Assembly: GCA_016748015.1 (NCBI GenBank) | Contig: JAAOMT010000394.1 | Coordinates: forward strand, 1-27,564 | Source: Geosiphon pyriformis | Lineage: Eukaryota > Glomeromycota > Glomeromycetes > Archaeosporales > Geosiphonaceae | Reading direction: 5' to 3' | DNA length: 27,564 nt | The notes under the pieces: model-generated | Databases searched by the model: none | What the model was told of the DNA's origin: nothing | Seen by the model: the letters and a program-made list of their open reading frames with translations, nothing else | Part shown: positions 10,464-22,539 of the stretch, one piece after another | Numbering within the stretch: position 1 is the stretch's first letter | Layout: every line of letters starts with the position of its first letter | Position numbers and translations under genes: made by a program

Positions 10464-10892
10464 ATGAATTTAAGTATCTCATCTAAATTTCTATTCCTCT
10501 ATTTCTCTTTATTAATTATCGTTATTACCCATTCAATCCCACAATCTACTTCCACATCAAAAAAACCAATCATCCCAAGTCCCACCCCAAAATCAACACT
10601 TCAAAGCCTTGGTGGTATTCGTTTTTTTCTTTATCGGGACCCAGAATTTCAAGCTGATGCTTACGAATTAATTGTTTATCGTGACGATTGTTTAAAACTT
10701 CCCGGCCCAATTGCGAATCTAGTGCGTAGTGTGAAAACAGATGGATGTATTTGGTTATGGGAGCGCAATACATGTGAAGGAGCTCGTAGATTAGCTTGTC
10801 CACAATTCTCGGAAAATAAGGATCTAGGAAAGATTACATATCAAAATAGAGTCAGTGCTGTTAGTATTGCTCCCGGACAAACCAGCAATTAA
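10464..10892 (+). CDS. Small secreted beta-gamma-crystallin-like protein
   Basis: Intronless, 142 aa. The ATG at 10464 is chosen because it directly precedes a signal peptide (hydrophobic FLFLYFSLLIIVI, residues 9-21); the open frame extends upstream but without another ATG. A Ser/Thr/Pro/Lys linker (about 28-48) leads into a domain with four cysteines (76, 95, 104, 112). The domain order CLKL...VRSVKTDGCIWLWE...CEGA...DLGKITYQNRVSAVSI resembles one microbial beta-gamma-crystallin Greek-key motif. In that fold a C-x-W-x-Y/W-E strand is followed by a closing N-R-[IV]-S-[SA]-V strand. Function is unknown; such folds bind calcium or act as extracellular inhibitors or structural proteins. It lies between the two intact lipase-like genes and upstream of neither. 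The family call rests on motif memory alone. Confidence 0.75.
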   Translation: MNLSISSKFLFLYFSLLIIVITHSIPQSTSTSKKPIIPSPTPKSTLQSLGGIRFFLYRDPEFQADAYELIVYRDDCLKLPGPIANLVRSVKTDGCIWLWERNTCEGARRLACPQFSENKDLGKITYQNRVSAVSIAPGQTSN

Positions 10893-10899
10893 TAGGCTA

Positions 10900-13800
10900 A
10901 AGGGTGTAAGATTTTTGGTTAGTAGGGGAATTTCGATGACGTTATCTATATTTGTCAGATTTAATATAATCATTAGCCGTATTAAGGATTAAAAATTTTA
11001 AACGTAAAATTGTGTCAAGTTTTGAATTAAGCTAATAATAAATATTAATTTTACTTTAAAATATTTAAAAAATTGATAAAAATAATTTTTAATATTATGT
11101 TTTTTGAATAAAAGACATAAAAAATTTTTGTAATTAGAATTTAATAATTTCGATTATTAAATTTTAATAATTATTTTTAGGGTAGTTAAATTATATTATA
11201 TTTTTTTATCCTTATTACAAATACTGATATTGTTTATTATGCTTAACATTTAAATTATCGATGAAATTATTATTGACTAAAAGTTAACAGATGAATAAAT
11301 TTTATTAATGAATATATCATAAATTATGCAGTACAATCATACCTAGTTTTTTCTTTTTATAAAAAAATTTTATATTTTTTTGATTTTGCGAATCATAATC
11401 TATAAACATACAACATCAACGTTATATACTCGACTTGAATCACGCTTTTTCAACAGGTGACCAGTCACTCATAAATAATGTATATATTATTATATAAAAT
11501 ATTTATTTTTTCATCATTTGTCTTTGGAATATATAGCTTCTTTTCTGTAATTGCTCTAAAATTTTTTATCAAATTTCTTATACTTTTTTATCTTCTTTAT
11601 ACAAAATTAAATTATTTATCTTCTATAATTTCTTTTTCAACTTTAAAAATATTTCTTTTTTTTTTTAAATAAAATAAATGACTTTTTTTATATTAGTTAA
11701 CTGAATAATTTTATTTTTAACTACTTGTATATATTTCCTCATCAGTATTAATTTTAAAGTTCTTGATAATTTCAAAATTCTAAGGTTGAATAACCTAAGT
11801 AGTACCAAACAATAAGAATTTCACTCAAATTTTGACAATAATCAACTAAGAAAATTATTGATTGATTGCATTGATTATTAAGGTATTTTAATTATCTATA
11901 TTTTTTATTTACAAAATATTATATTTATAATGTTGCAATAATAACTGTTTTCTATTTGTATTTTTTTATTAAAACATAACAATAATTGTGAAAATAACAT
12001 AAAAACAGAAATAACAAAATATTTGATATTGAACATGCTAAAGTAAATAATAATAAAAAAATTAAATTCAATAAAAATATTAATATTAATTCTTAAATTC
12101 AAAATAATTTCAATATATATAATTTAAACAAATTTAATGCAATTCTATGAAGATATATTTATGTTAAATAACAAATAACATTTGAAAATTAAATCAAATA
12201 TTTTAAAAATTTTAGCACAAAGAAAAGCTGAAATAATATATAAAATTTATTTTTACTTTATATTTTATATAAAATGCTAACAAACCACTAATTTACAGTT
12301 AAAATGAGCGTATACAATATAAAGATGTTAAAATGTCAGCACACATGTATTAAAACAGACTTTACACATTGTGATGTCTCAATAAACTAAACTGAAAAAT
12401 CATGTGAAGTTTTGATGGGTAGTATCCAATAGGGTCATTGATATACGTAACTGTTGGGGTGCGATTACTACTATCGGTTTTTAGTAATCTTTGGGATAAA
12501 GAGATAATATAAAAGGGGATATTTTGAAAAAATTATAATTTTAAGGACATGAATAGTCAAATATGCGATTAGAGCACAATCTTCTAGAAATATTCAGAAA
12601 TTTAAAATCCTAGCATTCGATATTTTGTAGATTATTTGCCATATACAAAGCTCCTTTGCATGAGCCTTCTCTGTTTCCGTAATTTCTGCTATTCTTGAGT
12701 ATTACGGCACGAGGAATCTGTTTTATTTTTATAAAAGTCTTTCTTAAATCTATATTGACTTGAAATAGGAGTCGAAGACAAGAACCATATTAGAATTTCA
12801 AAATTATTTCAAAGATAAAGTAACTTAAGTTTCAATATTTGTAAATAAAGTGAAAGCATTAGATAAGTCTGTTTCATACATTAGAAAATAAGTTACAATT
12901 TTAATTCAATGACAGTGATACTGTATTTATAAAAGTTTTAATAATATCAAAAACGAGTTCTTTAAGAAAACTAATGAAATCCTTCTACCACTGAATCATC
13001 AGTTTCAGTTCAATTAGAATGAATGACTTTATTTCCTTTCCTCATTGGTGATTACTGCTCCTTCATTAATGGGTAACTTCTGTATTTCAGCTTTATAATT
13101 TTTGAAGTTAAAACATTATTATATAATAATAAAATTTTTACCAAAAACCTTTTTTTTGTCAAATTATTTGATGTAGTTAAAAATTATTTTGACTTTGGTT
13201 TATACAAGGTCATGTATTTTACATAAATGTATCAAAATATTTTTTGTCATTTTGAATCAAATCAATATGATCCCAAATTTTGTACAATATAGTAATTCAA
13301 TAGTCTCCTTTATTAGCTTGAATACATGAATATTAAATTAGCAAAAAAATCAAAGTTCGAAAATTTCATGTCTCGGTCTAAAAGCGTAATATTTCTCATA
13401 AAGAAAATCAAGTTCAAAGATTATCACTTGACTCTTTAAATCCATTTCTTCTTGCCATAATCAGATAAATAAAAATACTGAATATTTAAAAAAAAGTTTT
13501 GGTAAGTATTAGATTTAATATATTATAAATAATTTGAAAAAATAAAAAATATTTAGCTCTTGTTATTCTAAAAGCTCGCTCTTTCAAAAATCAGTACATT
13601 CAATAAATTAGATAAAAAATTCACGAACTATTTTGTTAACCATTTCTCAAAAATTGCAAGATCTCAGGATAAAAATCTAATTTTTAAGATAACTTCTTTT
13701 AATCTTGATATGGCTTCATTTTATAAAAATTAATAAATATATTTCAAAAAAAAATAATAAAACTCTAGCCGTTAAAAAAAATTGAAATTTGTAAAAGACA

Positions 13801-14900
13801 TTAAAATTAATATAAAAAATGGGATTTCCAACTATTTAAGTATTTTGTATGAAAATATTTTGCGATAAAAAAGGTATGGAAATACATGTTATTATACAGT
13901 ATTTTTAAAATAAGCCATGATAAAATAGAAACAATCAATTCACTTCATATTTTCAAAACTATTAATTTTTAGCTTGAAACTGAAAAAATTTTGAAATAGA
14001 AAGCACAATCATGATGAGATAAAGCTGATTCATTTAAAAAATCTAATTACACAATGGTAAAGAAATCTAAATAAAACGCATCATTATAAATTGATTTCTT
14101 TTGAAAAATATTTTTTCTTTTCATAAATTTACAAAAAAATGCAAAAGCACAACTTATGGTCAAGTTTTAATTAAGCAAATCTGATACTTAGATTTAAATT
14201 GCAAATACCTATATACTTTCATGAAAATAAAAATTTGAATTGAAAAAATAAATAAAATTTGTTTTGTTAAAACTTTCAAAATAAATTTAAAAATTTCATT
14301 CTGATACTTCAAAGTATATTTGCCAAGATATTTTCTTATCAAAAAAATTAAATAAGTATGCCGATAATAATTTGCCATTTTCTACAAACATGGAATTTTT
14401 AAAATCAATCTAAAAAAAAAATTAAAATTTGAAAATAATTTATCTCTGGGCTACTTTTGATGTTTCAAAAAATAATTTGGAATCAATCTCAAAATTTTAT
14501 TTATTTTTATCAGACAAAGATGAAAAAAAAGTATTAAAATCTGAGACAATTTGGTAATAATCTTTCAGAAAATTATATTAATAGAACGATGTCTATTTCA
14601 CGGAACATATCCTAAACTTGTTAATAAAATATTAAAATCTTTGAATCAAATCTTAGTCTTGATTTTTTCTCTTATACAAAAAATATCTTTACTTAAAAAA
14701 AGTAAATCTTCAATTTTTTATTTAGAATGTATCAAAATTTTTATTAGTATCCAAAATAAAGTACCTTTATTTTAAGCTAATTTTGTAGGTATTAATGAAA
14801 TTTTACATTTGAAGTGGAGCACTAATATTAATTTGTCCACCTTCCGCGAATAAATAAGCCACATAAGTTCTGGCATTTTTTCAAATCAAATTTTTTTTCA
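10900..14900. other. Long AT-rich gene-poor stretch
   Basis: Four kilobases with only short, low-complexity open frames rich in Phe, Ile, Lys and Asn, typical of random AT-rich DNA. Around 12300-13100 the base composition is slightly more balanced (for example CTGTTGGGGTGCGATTACT near 12452), which may mark an old insertion, but no domain, terminal repeat or RNA gene could be recognised. The centres of both inverted duplications fall in or next to this region. Confidence 0.6.
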
Positions 14901-14915
14901 TTATCTGCTGTAAGC

Positions 14916-16335
14916 TTAAACGTTACATCCTTGACGAGACATGAAATAACGAAAATATGGTCCTATATGTGCTTTTTCTGCTTTTTCTGGAAGCTGCCCT
15001 TTAGGTTTCTCAAATTGTAGGTTGCATTGCTGAAAACGTTTAATATAAATATGCTGAGTGAAGAGAAATTTCAAAAAAGCTTCAAATATATTACATTCTA
15101 AAAAACCTTATTCTCAACGCCATCATAACCAAGACATCTGTAGGTATCGGGAACTTTGTTTTCACCAGAATCAAAACAGTCACAATTAATATTTGGAGAA
15201 ATCCAAGTTTCACCCGAAGGGTGAGTAAGATACCCATTTCCAAAAAAAAGAGGAACATGGTCATTGCCAACTGTTACTCGTTCAACCCATATTTTCTCTT
15301 GGATAAATTTAACAAATCCTTTATTCCCTATACGTGGTGCTCCATAAGTGACCAATTTCACATTTCGTGTAGGCCAAAACTGATTAAAAATCAAAGCCGT
15401 AAAAGTCGCCAAAACTACAAAAGGTATTCAATGGAAAAAAGTCTCAATTGCAAAGAAACTGATTAGGAATGTGCTCGAAAAATTCTCACCTGCCCCACTA
15501 CCATGTCCAGTAAATATAAAACCATGATGTTTATACATGATATCATCTCCATACTTTTTCAATCGTTCCAAAATCTCATTAGTCGCAAGACCCCAATATT
15601 TTTTATGAAATTCATCTAATACTTTAGCCATTCTCTGATTAGGAAGCTCTAACCACCTTAGTTTTCGTCCCATGTTAACAAGTTCCTCATACTTCAAATC
15701 TGGTGTCCTGAACCTTGCAACAACTGAATTACCCCGCCAAATTTCAGCATGGTAATTAAAAGCTCCATAAAGAGCATCTTGGTGTGGTGAATTAATTTTT
15801 TCGGTGGAAGTATGTATCCAAGCTAATTTTTGGTCATTAAATAACAACTCGTTTTAAGTTAATAATATCTTAAAAACAACTAATTTTACTTACCATAGAC
15901 TCCAGGTGCAATAATGGCTTCTGTTTCATTCATACAATAAACTTGTGAGGTAAGTTTTGTCACTTTGAGCAAAAATATCAAACTTGTTGGGACTCCTATT
16001 CTAAGTTTAATATGATTATCTCTGCGTGAGAGATTTTGGGAAATATTCAATGTTTCATTAGGGGTGATAATTTTGAGATTAATATCTGAATATGTTTTTG
16101 TGATTAATTTATTGGAGGTCAAAACTTTGTAATTTAGATCCTTTGAGTGATAGTGGCTATACCAAAGAAGAAAAACCATTGTAGAAAAGGTGAAGAAGCA
16201 TGAAAATCTTGTGAATAAAAAGAATAGAAATTTTATGATATGGTGAGAAAAGCCGTGCATTGTTTCTTTTTTTTCTTCCCAAGTATTTGAGGATTTTTCC
16301 AATTTTAGTTGGCGGTCTTTTGTATTTCGAAACAT
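14916..16335 (-). CDS. Membrane-anchored class-3 lipase-like protein 2
   Basis: Four exons on the minus strand: 16335-15894, 15822-15490, 15414-15107 and 15029-14916. Introns are 71, 75 and 77 nt with the same phases (1, 1, 0) as the 8 kb gene, giving 398 aa. The third donor (GTTTTT) is weak. A hydrophobic anchor lies at about residues 34-60 (FLFFLFTRFSCFFTF region). The core shows IIAPGVY, then FTGHGSGA with Gly255 in the nucleophile place, VKLVTYGAPRIGN, VGNDHVP with the acid D310, YLTHPSGETW with H323, a CDC pair and a terminal AHIGPYFRYFMSRQG. It is a diverged paralogue on the same strand as gene 1, not part of the inverted repeat. As in gene 1 the catalytic Ser is missing, although a Ser follows one residue later; whether that could act is unknown. 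Confidence 0.83.
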
Positions 16336-16339
16336 TAGT

Positions 16340-17219
16340 GATCGGAATCGCTTAAGGCGATTGGGAATTACTCAGATTGTAGAGGCGATCATTTATTGTC
16401 GGTAATCAAATGGAATTAATTCAAATTTGATAATTGATAAATGCATTGAGATTTACAAAGTAGACCCAAACTAATTGAATTCTATTGATAAAAACATATT
16501 GAAATTACGTGTAACGTTTCACCTTCAAAATTAATATACTCTAGTCTCATCAACCTCTTTTTTCAAATGGGAATATAAAAAGATTTGGTGCTTCTAAATA
16601 TTTAAAATAATATTACCGATTCTCAGAATACTATCAGTAGAAATTTGTAAAATCACTCTTTGATTCTCGTCTTTTTGAAAACCGCTACAATAATTTAATC
16701 TTAGAATATATGGTTTGTAAAAATATTGATTTATACTGTACACTAAACTCATGTATTTATTTATTTGTCTGTTTGTCGTTATAAATTTCTTATTTAAACT
16801 GTACAATTATTGTTTATTTTGTCACTTTTTAAGAAATTTGCCATTTTTTTTAAAAAAATTGAAACGCTTCTCAGCCAAGCTCATTGTCGAATATCGCAGA
16901 TATACTCTATCAATTAATGTTTTATTTAAATTAGCGAAATTAAATATGTGATGAGAAATTCCTATTGATCGGGAGATTTTTCCAGCCTAAGTAGTAATCA
17001 TTTTTATTGTTTGAGATGTACATGTATTTCCCAAACCATGTGATGCAAATATTTTTCTAAAATTTAATAAAATAAAACAACATTTTTCCTGAGAATTAAG
17101 ATATTTCTCAGTGCATTTACGCATATATACATTGTAAAACTCTTGGAAATCTTGGCTCGAAAAGATTTAACCCACGTTATAAGTTCTTGGAAGAAAAAAA
17201 GACAAAAAGAAAAGAGATA
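16340..17219. other. AT-rich intergenic DNA upstream of lipase-like gene 2
   Basis: Contains the presumed promoter region of the minus-strand lipase-like gene and otherwise low-complexity sequence. The open frames near 16594-16951 on both strands overlap each other and have random AT-rich composition, so they are not called. Confidence 0.55.
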
Positions 17220-17454
17220 GGATCATGGATATTATAGAGAAGGAAAATTCATACATTGGAACCAACACTCACTTGAAAACTCTTAAAAAATGCAGAAATT
17301 ATTAAAAATCAATCAAATCAACCTATTAAACAAGCCAAATTATTTTGAAATTTTCTAAACATTTTAACCTTCAACATTTAATTAGAGCCTGAGATAGAAA
17401 GGTTTAATATTATATTTTTTGCTCTTTTTTGATAGGTTCCATGAAAAATTAAAG

Positions 17455-18969
17455 ATGGATCAAAATTTTTCATCAAATATCCTGATGTCAAAATAAAAAT
17501 TTTTAAAATATCAGAAAAAAATGCAAAATTTTTATTTGCAATTTTGACGAGCATTATCACAATTCGACATTATCACAAAATTATTTCGAATTGCAGCCAG
17601 AATCCATTTTACTACCATTAATCAAAACTGCCAAGAAAATAAATCTTATAAATCATACATCGTTAACAAGTGAAAAAGAACTCCATCCAGTCGTAAAATC
17701 ACAGTTATCATCATCATCCTCTGACCCAAATAGTAATTATCTTTCCTTTCTGATAAAAATTCACGTTCACACAAAAATTAACTCGAAAAAAGAAATCCGA
17801 TCGTCACCACAGTCAAAGCAAGATGGCAAAAATTTGCTGGATTTTGGCACAGTATCTTCGGTTTTGTATTTGAACCTGCGGACCCAAAAATCTACTCAGT
17901 TAAGGATAGGAAAAAGTTCAAATTTGTTTCGGACATGGCATGATATGCCCAATCAGTATATACACAAGATCCAAACAGAATATTCATTTCCCCTGGGGTC
18001 TGGGGTGAGTTTAAAAATTAAATATTGAGATGTATATTGAATATTTTCATGATTACATTATAAATTTGAATGTAATCTCACAAAAAATAAGGTAATAAAT
18101 GTTTTAATAGCAAATATCATCCCAGCACTAAGCCCACTAAACACACAATATAGGCCAAGACCAGCTATAATTAGCACGTTTCGAGGTCGTTCATTAACTC
18201 AGCAAACGATGGTTTTTATCTTGCAAAACAGTGAGTTAGAATTATACTCCCGGCAGCCAGTTGACAATCAGCCATTAATAAATTTTGAATTTTATCAGGA
18301 CAAATTTCTAGTTGCAGAAAGGACTTTTTTAAACATTTATGACGAATATATGAAAGATAAAACATATAAAGGCCACTTTTATGCTTTTACTGATCATGGA
18401 GAGGGTGCTGGTGTGAATTTTATTTTGCAGGTCATAAATGAGTTAAAAACTTGAAGAAATCCTTAAATTTACTTCAAAAATCCAAATAATATCCTAATCT
18501 CACTTTTTAATACTGTCTTTGCCATATTTCCAGCTTTAGACCTTCGTGCAAAATGGAGATCTTTAAAAATTATTTGGTGAACCACGTAGCATTCGCCCGA
18601 TTTGTTGACTCGCAAATCAAAGTGTGGCGTATAACCTATGGGGATGAACATGTTATATGTACATGAGATGATGGAATTTTATTTACCTTCAGCGCCAAGC
18701 TGTGAATGTGTTGAGGAGAATCTAAGAATTCCAGACACTTTTTTGATGTGTTAGAGCTCAGGTTTTGTAATAGAGTCACCAGTAAAGTATTTAGTTTATG
18801 ATTTTAAATCAAAAAAAGTTTCAAATTCTAAATATAAAATATTGTTTAAAATTTGTAGGATTGTATTAATAGATTTGATCGTATAAATATTGAAGAATCT
18901 AGCGCACATTGGGGTCCTTATTTTGGGTACTTCATGACACAGGATGGTAGACGTCAATCCTTAAATTGA
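17455..18969 (+). pseudogene. Broken lipase-like gene (inverted copy of gene 1)
   Basis: The four-exon layout of the 8 kb gene is recognisable: about 17455-18004, 18111-18410, 18534-18781 and 18859-18969. Damage is extensive. A TAA lies 13 codons after the start (17494), with frameshifts in the anchor region and again after the Ser-rich linker. A TGA at 17941 replaces Arg in DMARYAQ. About 60 codons of exon 2 are shortened, the second donor has changed from GTAAGC to GTGTGA, a deletion sits in exon 3 before the acid residue, and a TAG lies near 18751. The elbow reads FTDHGEGAG, so the Ser-to-Gly change predates the duplication. The end motif AHWGPYFGYFMTQDG is still clear. It is a dead copy. 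Confidence 0.92.
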
Positions 18970-19364
18970 TGATAGGTGAATTTGATGTTTTTGAAATTAT
19001 TAGTAATTACTCTTTTTCGAAGTGAATTTCAGCTGTCCATTTATTGAACATTTCATTTAATGGATGTAATCACATTTTAGCAAATCTATACGTATTAAGT
19101 ATTAGTACAATAAACTTTTACTAGAATTCAATTGAGGTTACTGGTTAGAACTTTGTTATTAATTTGGCTCGAAATTAAGATTGTTGAATATTTTTAATTT
19201 TCTTCTTATGGTTGATATCAATACCATAATCAACTTTAAATTTTTTATTGGTTTAAAAGATGAAAAATGAAAATGATTTCAAATATAAGGCGAATTTAAA
19301 ATTCTTAAATGATTTATATTAAAGAGGTGTAAAATAAATTACTCTTATAGATTAAGTTAAACAT

Positions 19365-19640
19365 TTATCCGAAAATTTTAAAAAACGAGTCAAATTTTCA
19401 CAGGTATTGTTTAGTGACTTAAAAAGATAGGTTATCCGGAAAAAAGATATCAATCAAAAAAAGGTTGCTAAGCTTTGTCGATGATTTGTTGAGGATTCGA
19501 GAATAAATTGGAATCCCAAAAAATTTTTTATAGGCTAGGGTCTTCAAACGAAATACCAAGAATAATTATAATAATAATAATTTTGTCATTCATAATAAAG
19601 ATCTGAACAACATGAAGGTCGATTTTATATTGTTTAAGAT
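19365..19640 (+). repeat. Segment D, right copy
   Basis: Same order and strand as 7510-7840, although the surrounding arms are inverted. Shares TTTAGTGACTTAAAAAGATA, AAGGTTGCTAAGCTT, GATTTGTTGAGGATTCGAGAA and GAAATACCAAGAATAAT, then the short AAT/ATT tract. No coding frame. Confidence 0.85.
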
Positions 19641-19689
19641 CGCTTTGAAATTTTCAAATTTACGAAGGAAATATCAAAATAGAATACAT

Positions 19690-19890
19690 TTTTAAATACC
19701 TGTAGAGTTATTATTAGAATTGAGAAATTGCAAATAAAATTTTATTTCACTTTAGGTCAGTAAATTGCAATTTTTAAGATACTGATACTATACATTGATT
19801 AGCTTTCTGCTCATGATTATTTCTCTTTCTCTTTAAGAAAGATTTACGTTCCGACTATCTTATTTCATATGATATGAATTGTGGTTGTCC
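19690..19890 (+). repeat. Dispersed repeat, copy Z
   Basis: Inverse of part of 7090-7415. Shares GTAGAGTTATTATTAGAA, TTTATTTCACTTTAGGTC, ATTGCAATTTTTAAGATACTG, TGATTAGCTTTCTGC and ATATGATATGAATTGTG. It lacks the half that contains the ATATCACGTTATTAATGC landmark of copy X. Confidence 0.65.
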
Positions 19891-19899
19891 AGAAACTGA

Positions 19900-21100
19900 T
19901 GTTACAATTTTTTGAACCATTGATATACCAAAATTCAAGATGAAAGGTTATTTATTTTGCAATCGCCAAATAAAAGGCCAGGTAAAATTGTCAATAATAA
20001 TTAATATGTTAGTATGATAATAATTTTTTTTAATTTATAAGTTAAGATTTGTCTATTGAAACAAATAATATTATAGAATCCATCTTTTATGTTTATAATT
20101 ATTCAGAATTAGCAATTTGTCTTGGATTGAATGTGAATAAAACTTAAGATTTTAAAGATAAGATTAATATAAAATATTAATATTAATTATTGTTTCTCTA
20201 AATCAAATTGTCTTGTCTTTTATTAAATGACGAAATCCAGAATAGCGATTCAAATTATGCTATTGAATTATCAAGCAGAGCTAACAAAAAAATAGCAAAA
20301 TCCTGATCGTATATTATGTATTAGTGTTTCTAAGTATATTAATTTAAATGAAATTAATTATTTTTAAGCAATTAGCTATTTTAATAACAAAGATTACTAT
20401 AAACACAAAAGACAATATCATGTTAAACCAAAGAATGATTATCGAAAGTGCTTAATAAGACAAAAATTAATGTATGATATTATTTAAAACATATCAATAA
20501 TTTGAAATGCTAATGATTAGAAAAAGAAAATAGTTTTCTACAATATGAAATGTTGAGATTATTTTTGATTATAATCAGTAATATATATCAAAATACCAAT
20601 TATATCTAGTTTATATATATATAAAATATGCATGTAATTCATACAAAGAGAAACGTAATTTTGCAATGATATTTAAATATAATTTCAATATGATTTACAC
20701 AAATACATTATAAATTTCAATTAATAACAAGAGATTTAAAAGTTAAATGAATTCATATATATTTAACAAACTTTATACAAATTGTGTAATTAGTGTTCGG
20801 GAAAATCGACTCATGTGAACAAAAAATTTATTTGTAGCTAAAATTTTTTATCATTGGTTGTTGTTTTGTTGTCCTAAAAAGAAAATGAATTCTTTAAATT
20901 TATTCACTGTTAAACTTGTTTAATTAATTCTAGTATGATTTATAGTAATGCCATTTTTTTAAGTTTTAATTGATTTTTTAAAACTATATGAACATAAAGA
21001 AACAATATAAATACCAACTCCAACTTTAAAAAATGACCTTATTAATCTCTTATCAAATAAAGTTTTTTTAAAACTTTATCCTATTAATAGCAATTAAATT
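19900..21100. other. AT-rich intergenic DNA upstream of the kinase
   Basis: No gene, RNA or repeat recognised. The last 100 bases, with short pyrimidine tracts before the ATG at 21129, presumably held the kinase promoter. Confidence 0.55.
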
Positions 21101-21128
21101 TTATCCGCACTTATCCTTTATTCACATC

Positions 21129-21562
21129 ATGGAAAACAAAGAAATTAAAAGAACTCGTCCATATACTCATAATTGCAATGAATGTAAATTGTTTCAACGG
21201 AGTATTCTAAACAATAGGATAAATGAGTGCGCTACATGCCACTTCATATTTTTTGAAAAACTTTACTGCGACTTTTCAAGCGGCAATAAAGTCGTTGATG
21301 AAATAATTAAGAATCCAATCTATATTCAACCTAAGAGTAATAATGAATTTTATAATGGTAGTTTGAATTACTATTAATGGATTCCGTGGGAGGGGTTGAA
21401 GAATGTTAACAAAATTGGCAGAGGAGGGTTCGGTCTAATTTATAAAGCAACCCTAATTGATAGTTTAATGGAATATGAAAGATATAAAAGAAATGAAGAA
21501 GGTACAGAAGTAGCAATAAAATTTATAAAGAATAGTGAAGAAGGGTTTAAAGAGGTAATTAA

Positions 21563-21598
<36 letters not shown>

Positions 21599-22535
21599 CT
21601 TATCTATTTACTTAATTTATCATTTTTTATACTGTTGATAGTTAAATATTCAAAGAGCTATGTTTATTAATAAGGAAAAGTACTTATGTTTTATCTGTTC
21701 AATATGGGGGATTACGCAAAACGCTGAAACGCTCGAGTATGGAATTGTGATGAACTTTGCCGAGCATGGAGACATGCGGAAATATTTAATACAAATTTTC
21801 ATTCTATGAGTTAGTTTAAAAAATTAGAAATTACGTGGAGTATAGCTAGAGGTCTTTCAAAAATACATTCTTCTGGTATGGTTCATCGTGACCTACACTC
21901 GGGCAACATCTTAAAGTACAGTAAAGGGAATGTAGATATTGAGACCTTGGATTATGTCAATCCACAAACTATGAAGCAACAGCGACAGGAAAAGCAACGG
22001 AAGAGAAAAAAATATATGGAGTAATTCCATACTTTTACCAGAAGTTTTAAAAGGAGATAAGTTTACTTTTGCTGGTGATATTTATAGTTTTGCCATGTTA
22101 TTACGGGAATTAGCAACAGGAAAGCCTCCTTTTCATGATCGTTCTCATGACCATCTTCTTATAATGAATATTTTGAATGGTCAAAGACATAAAATTATCT
22201 CTCCCCTCATTCCACCTTGTATTGCCAAAATAATTGAAAAGTGTTTGGATGCTAATCTTAAGAATCGTCCTACTGCCGAAGAATTTGGGGATAGGTTGTG
22301 GAAATTTTACGATATGATGGATAAAAAGTCTATAAGAAAAATAGAGATGATAGAAACGTTTAAAACTGAGTGCCGCCAGTTTTTAGGATCAGAGAAATAC
22401 GTGTTGGAAATGGTAAAGAACAATTCGATAACAACAACTTCAATAACAACAACGAAACATTCATCCAAGAGCAATTTATACAAGTCATCTTTTTACTTTG
22501 CAAAGATTGATTTTTCTGAAGGTTGGTTTATTTAA
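21129..22535 (+). pseudogene. Broken protein kinase of the Glomeromycotina expanded family
   Basis: The N-terminal module shows paired CNEC and CATC motifs and an FSSGNKVVDEII segment, the zinc-finger-like head typical of this fungal kinase family. An in-frame TAA (21375) sits directly before WIPWEGLKNVNKIGRGGFG; GAA would give the usual E/W junction, so one substitution may explain it. The Gly loop, VAIK Lys (about 21510), a (TTA)n intron (21555-21641), WGITQN, HRDLHSGNI (about 21884) and DLG follow. Further damage includes a one-base loss near 21790, TAG replacing Trp at 21812, and small deletions around DLG and the activation loop (about 21930-22045). The C-lobe from the APE region onward (YSFAMLLRELATGKPPF, then NRPTAEEF) is open to 22535. 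Expected role: intracellular Ser/Thr or Tyr-like kinase signalling. The gene as read cannot make a full kinase. Confidence 0.9.
21562..21600 (+). repeat. (TTA)n microsatellite inside the kinase intron
   Basis: About 11-12 TTA/ATT units lie a few bases after the donor GTAATT at 21555. The acceptor is most likely GATAG at 21641. Phase 0 on both sides restores the expected order FKE then LNIQRAMF, which supports reading it as an intron and not a Leu run. Confidence 0.9.
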
Positions 22536-22539
22536 TTTA

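Larger units (their letters stand above)
17220..19900 (+). repeat. Inner inverted duplication, right arm
   Basis: Partner of 7030-10190. Homology starts near 17220-17250 (GAAAATTCAT, the complement of ATGAATTTTCC at 10156-10166) and runs through the lipase copy and its 3' flank. It passes the same-orientation segment D at 19365-19640 and ends in repeat copy Z. It is shorter than the left arm because of several deletions. Confidence 0.9.

Noticed and set aside
11478-12102. Two short hydrophobic open frames on opposite strands
   Set aside because: Composition is almost only Phe, Ile, Leu, Lys, Asn, Tyr and Ser, as expected of random AT-rich DNA; no start context or splice signals.
14160-14775. 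Two 72-74 aa open frames
   Set aside because: Random AT-rich composition, no homology recognised and no conserved motif.
15823-15847. Extra codons before AWIHTS in lipase-like gene 2 (acceptor at ACGAG near 15848)
   Set aside because: That acceptor is in the wrong phase for the GTAAGT donor at 15893; the AATTAG acceptor at 15823 keeps the frame and matches the Ala codon formed across the junction in gene 1.
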